Positions 5,555-7,497 of a stretch of DNA of 7,497 nt are shown here, one piece after another. Under the pieces are notes generated by a model. That model was not told where the DNA came from and made no database searches. It saw only the letters and a program-made list of their open reading frames with translations. Both the position numbers and the translations under genes were made by a program. Origin of the DNA: Candidatus Dadabacteria bacterium (GTDB lineage Bacteria > Desulfobacterota_D > UBA1144 > Nemesobacterales > Nemesobacteraceae); contig JAPOSJ010000205.1 in the NCBI GenBank assembly GCA_026709745.1, positions 1 through 7,497 on the forward strand, read 5' to 3'. The first letter of the stretch is position 1. Each line of letters starts with the position of its first letter.

Positions 5555-7098
5555 CCTCCTCCTCCCGGAGTTTCAATTCTTACCACTTCTCCGGTTTTTA
5601 CCTCAATGGAACACTTAGAGGGAAGCCTCTTTCCCTCATTACCCGACACAATTGTGTTCACACCGCTTTTTCCATCTTCTCCTCCCTGGGTTCCCCAGGG
5701 ACTCCTTTTCCTTCTCTCAGTTATAAGCGAGACATGGGAGTCTTGAAGAAATCTGTACTGTCTTATTATCCCGTCTCCGCCCCGAAACCTGCCAGCCCCC
5801 CCGGACCCCTTTCTAATGGAGTATGATTCCACCATTACAGGAAGTTCCCTCTCAATTGCCTCAACGGGAGTGTTTAGCGTGTTTGTCATGTGCGTGTGCA
5901 CGGCGTTTGCTCCGTCCCCGCCCGCCCGTGCTCCCATTCCGCCGGCAATGGTTTCGTAGTAGGCGTAGGAATTCTCAGAAGGTATGTTTCGCGGCGACCC
6001 AAACGCGAGATTGTTCATTGTTCCCGCACTTGCCGCCTGTATTATTTCGGGGATTGCGAGTGCTAGAGCTCCGAACACCACGTCCACTATTCTTTGCGAT
6101 GTCTCGACATTTCCTCCGACAACCGCGCTTGGGTATCGGGCATTTAGAATCGAGTCTTGGTCAACTCTGATTTCAATCGGTCTCAGGGTTCCAGAGTTAA
6201 GAGGTGTGTCTTCACCGCACAGACACTGAAAACAGTACAGAACTGCCGAGGTCGTTACGCTTAGAGGCGCATTGAGACATCCTCTGACTTTTTTTGAGCT
6301 TCCCCTGAAGTCTACCACTGCCTGAGATCCTTTTATTCCTATTTTTACCTTTATGGGTATGTCTCTGGTCCCCGCTCCGTCATCTTCCAGGTGATCTGTG
6401 AACAGATAATCGCCGTCCGGTATTTTTTCTATGGCACTTCTCATCAGATTTTCCCCGTAGTCAAGAAGTCCGGCGGCAGCCTGGCTTACTTTCAAAAGAG
6501 AATACTTCCCGAGAAGCTCTTGGATCCTTTTCTCTCCCGAATCAAGCGAGGCTATCTGAGCCCGGAAATCTCCCTCTCTTTCTTCGTGATCTCTTGTCGA
6601 GAGGATTATTTCCCGCAGCAGGGTTTCCATTAGAATGCCGCCTTCCCGTATTTTTGTCGGAGGTATTATTATTCCCTCTTCGTGTATTGTAGTTGAAAGA
6701 GGCATGGATCCCGGAGTGTCGCCGCCTATGTCTGCGTGGTGAGCACGCGAGGCGAGCAGAAACTCAGGTTTTTCGTTAACGAACACGGGTGCGATGCAGG
6801 TTACGTCGGGAAGATGCGTTCCACCCTGGAAAGGGTCATTCAGGATAAAAACATCTCCCGGGCAGATCCTTTTCCCCACCACGGATCTTGCAGCAAAAGA
6901 CATCGACCCTAGGTGTATGGGGATATGTGCCGCCTGGGCGATCATCTCTGCGGTCGAGTTGAATATGGCACAGGAAAGATCTCTTCTCTCTTTTATGTTT
7001 GGAGAGAATCCGGCTCTTACGAGAACTGAACCCATCTCTTCTGCTACTGTCCCGAGAAGGTTGTTGAATATCTCAAGCTCGAAAAGTTTGACTTCCAT
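4567..7098 (-). CDS. Hydantoinase B/oxoprolinase fused in frame to an M19 dipeptidase
   Basis: The sequence as given reads as one 843-aa protein from ATG at 7098; a TTG at 7107 would add three residues. Neither start has a clear ribosome-binding site, but MEVKLFELEIFNN matches the usual HyuB beginning. Residues 1 to about 520 are a complete HyuB/HydB subunit: ERRD at 37-40, HIPIHLGSM at 58-66, NDPFQGGTHLPD at 87-98, HHADIGGDTPGSMP at 120-133, and the terminal PGGGGWG ending at 517. HyuB works with HyuA in ATP-dependent opening of hydantoins or 5-oxoproline. An M19 dipeptidase starts at 527 with no linker. The join coincides with a T8 run; with seven T there would be two overlapping genes, HyuB ending at a TAG (5519-5517) and the peptidase starting at ATG 5554. 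The fusion may therefore be an indel or slippage product. No hyuA is visible: sucD lies upstream, and the next gene downstream is convergent. Confidence 0.85.
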   Translation of the reverse strand: MEVKLFELEIFNNLLGTVAEEMGSVLVRAGFSPNIKERRDLSCAIFNSTAEMIAQAAHIPIHLGSMSFAARSVVGKRICPGDVFILNDPFQGGTHLPDVTCIAPVFVNEKPEFLLASRAHHADIGGDTPGSMPLSTTIHEEGIIIPPTKIREGGILMETLLREIILSTRDHEEREGDFRAQIASLDSGEKRIQELLGKYSLLKVSQAAAGLLDYGENLMRSAIEKIPDGDYLFTDHLEDDGAGTRDIPIKVKIGIKGSQAVVDFRGSSKKVRGCLNAPLSVTTSAVLYCFQCLCGEDTPLNSGTLRPIEIRVDQDSILNARYPSAVVGGNVETSQRIVDVVFGALALAIPEIIQAASAGTMNNLAFGSPRNIPSENSYAYYETIAGGMGARAGGDGANAVHTHMTNTLNTPVEAIERELPVMVESYSIRKGSGGAGRFRGGDGIIRQYRFLQDSHVSLITERRKRSPWGTQGGEDGKSGVNTIVSGNEGKRLPSKCSIEVKTGEVVRIETPGGGGWGKLSPTSFFSVDAHQDIAFHMRHYKRDFEKPRVPCMITLHGLIQSGIRVVFNTVFIHPKHKPERSVTEAVAQLDLYDKIYREHSENVFQIKSRQDIDRLGKEKKIGFFTLMEGADPVMSPQHLLEYQKRGVRAIGLSWNNRNIYASGPESNEGLSGQGKDLLREMNTLGITLDLSHLNERCFWESVELTELIPVATHSNSRALVEHPRNLYDRQLRAISERDGVIGVVFYGKFLRQREGLATLEDIYAHIDHIISVCGEDHVGLGTDMDGAPVKDFPKEMREISDLPALPEYLLGKGYKSGVVEKIMGKNFLRVIKTNLEKAHGDTG
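5523..5530 (-). other. T8 homopolymer at the fusion joint
   Basis: Eight consecutive T on the coding strand join the HyuB and M19 reading frames. With seven T, the HyuB frame would end at TAG (5519-5517) and the frame from ATG 5554 would continue into VDAHQD. A C5 run lies a few bases upstream. Such runs are prone to sequencing error, replication slippage and RNA-polymerase slippage. Confidence 0.7.
5555..5565 (-). promoter_or_regulatory. Buried ribosome-binding site at the hyuB-dipeptidase junction
   Basis: GGAGGAGGAGG on the minus strand encodes part of the conserved glycine run of HyuB and stands directly before an ATG at 5554. Its first GGAGG is 6 nt from that ATG, a good spacing. The site makes sense only if the dipeptidase is, or recently was, a separate cistron. 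Confidence 0.55.
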
Positions 7099-7169
7099 GC
7101 TGCCCAATCATAACTAATTCAAGAACTGCTTGTGGGAGAAGCGCAGGACGGGAAGCGGCAGGTCTTCTT

Positions 7170-7497
7170 CTAAGCCCTAGAGCTTTGCGAGACTGCGTCG
7201 CGAAGGGCCTCACCCATCTCTGCAGGACTTTTGCAGGTGATCACTCCGGCGCGCTCCAGAGCACTGAACTTGTCTTCGGCGCTTCCTGAGCTTCCTGAGA
7301 TTATGGCTCCGGCGTGGCCCATCCTCTTCCCCTTGGGTGCTGTGGCTCCCGCAATAAAGGCGGCTATGGGTTTTGTGAAGCTTCGGCTTATGTACTCGGC
7401 GGCCTCTTATTCATCAGATCCCCCTATCTCCCCTATCATTATAACAGCATCTGTGTCCGGGTCGTTCTCAAAGAGGGAGAGTGCGTCGATAAAAGTG
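7170..7497 (-). pseudogene. sucD: Succinyl-CoA ligase alpha subunit, 3' part, with an in-frame stop
   Basis: SucD forms, with SucC, the enzyme that converts succinyl-CoA to succinate with synthesis of ATP or GTP in the citric-acid cycle. Its 5' part lies beyond the right edge. The visible frame reads FIDALSLFENDPDTDAVIMI, then GEIGGSDE, a TAA codon (7409-7407), EAAEYISRSFTKPIAAFIAG, ATAPKGKRMGHAGAIISG, and ends at TAG (7172-7170). In E. coli the corresponding segment is a run of glutamates, so a single G-to-T change of GAA or GAG would explain the stop. The stop precedes the GHAGAI motif containing the phosphorylated catalytic histidine, so a truncated product would be inactive. Sequence on both sides is otherwise well conserved with no frameshift, which suggests a very recent mutation or a sequencing error rather than an old pseudogene. 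Confidence 0.85.

Noticed and set aside
5371..7117. Several plus-strand open frames of 60-151 codons opposite the HyuB-dipeptidase gene.
   Set aside because: They have no recognisable motifs, and their low-complexity Ser/Pro/Arg content is typical of antisense shadows.
7099..7169. A separate promoter for hyuB in the gap after sucD, with TATGAT as a -10 box.
   Set aside because: The only -35-like sequence (TTGAAT) is 4 nt away, and nothing suitable stands 16-18 nt upstream.
7407..7409. Reading the TAA in sucD as a recoded sense codon.
   Set aside because: TAA ends doxX and the dipeptidase at sensible positions, and TGA and TAG also serve as stops in this window, so no alternative code is supported.

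Overview
The window looks like chromosomal DNA of a Gram-negative bacterium with moderate G+C. RmuC, a FabI-type reductase, DoxX and SucD are ordinary bacterial housekeeping proteins, and no phylogenetic marker allows a closer placement. The mix of lineage-neutral genes and two single-base anomalies (a T8 junction and an in-frame stop) would fit an uncultivated lineage or a metagenome-derived contig, but that is inference.

Layout. (1) Positions 1-1582, minus strand, visibly more AT-rich than the rest: an IS1595-type (ISXO2-like) transposable element. It has a strong sigma70-like promoter just inside its end, a complete 312-aa transposase with zinc finger and DDE residues, and, overlapping its stop codon by an ATGA, the first 191 codons of an SPPY-type DNA methyltransferase that runs off the left edge. 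The far end of the element is outside the window. (2) Positions 1608-4509, plus strand: a consensus-like promoter, rmuC, a 78-nt gap with a long imperfect hairpin, a FabI/FabL-like short-chain reductase, and a DoxX-family membrane protein whose start overlaps the end of the reductase. (3) Positions 4567-7098, minus strand, convergent with the previous block: one open frame joining a full-length hydantoinase-B/oxoprolinase-B subunit to a full-length M19 dipeptidase. The join falls exactly on a run of eight T. One T fewer would give two separate, overlapping genes, each with a proper stop or start. (4) Positions 7170-7497, minus strand: the C-terminal third of succinyl-CoA ligase alpha (sucD), interrupted by an in-frame TAA upstream of the catalytic histidine.

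How the genes may work together. The transposase and methyltransferase appear translationally coupled, so the methyltransferase is probably a passenger of the element. HyuB-type ring opening of a cyclic amide followed by M19 dipeptidase cleavage would make a sensible two-step catabolic route, but no hyuA is visible beside hyuB. RmuC, the reductase and DoxX share a strand and spacing compatible with co-transcription, but no common pathway is evident.

No tRNA, rRNA, CRISPR array, riboswitch or origin was recognised. There is no gene-free stretch longer than about 300 bases; the largest gap (1511-1682) holds the element's end and two promoters.
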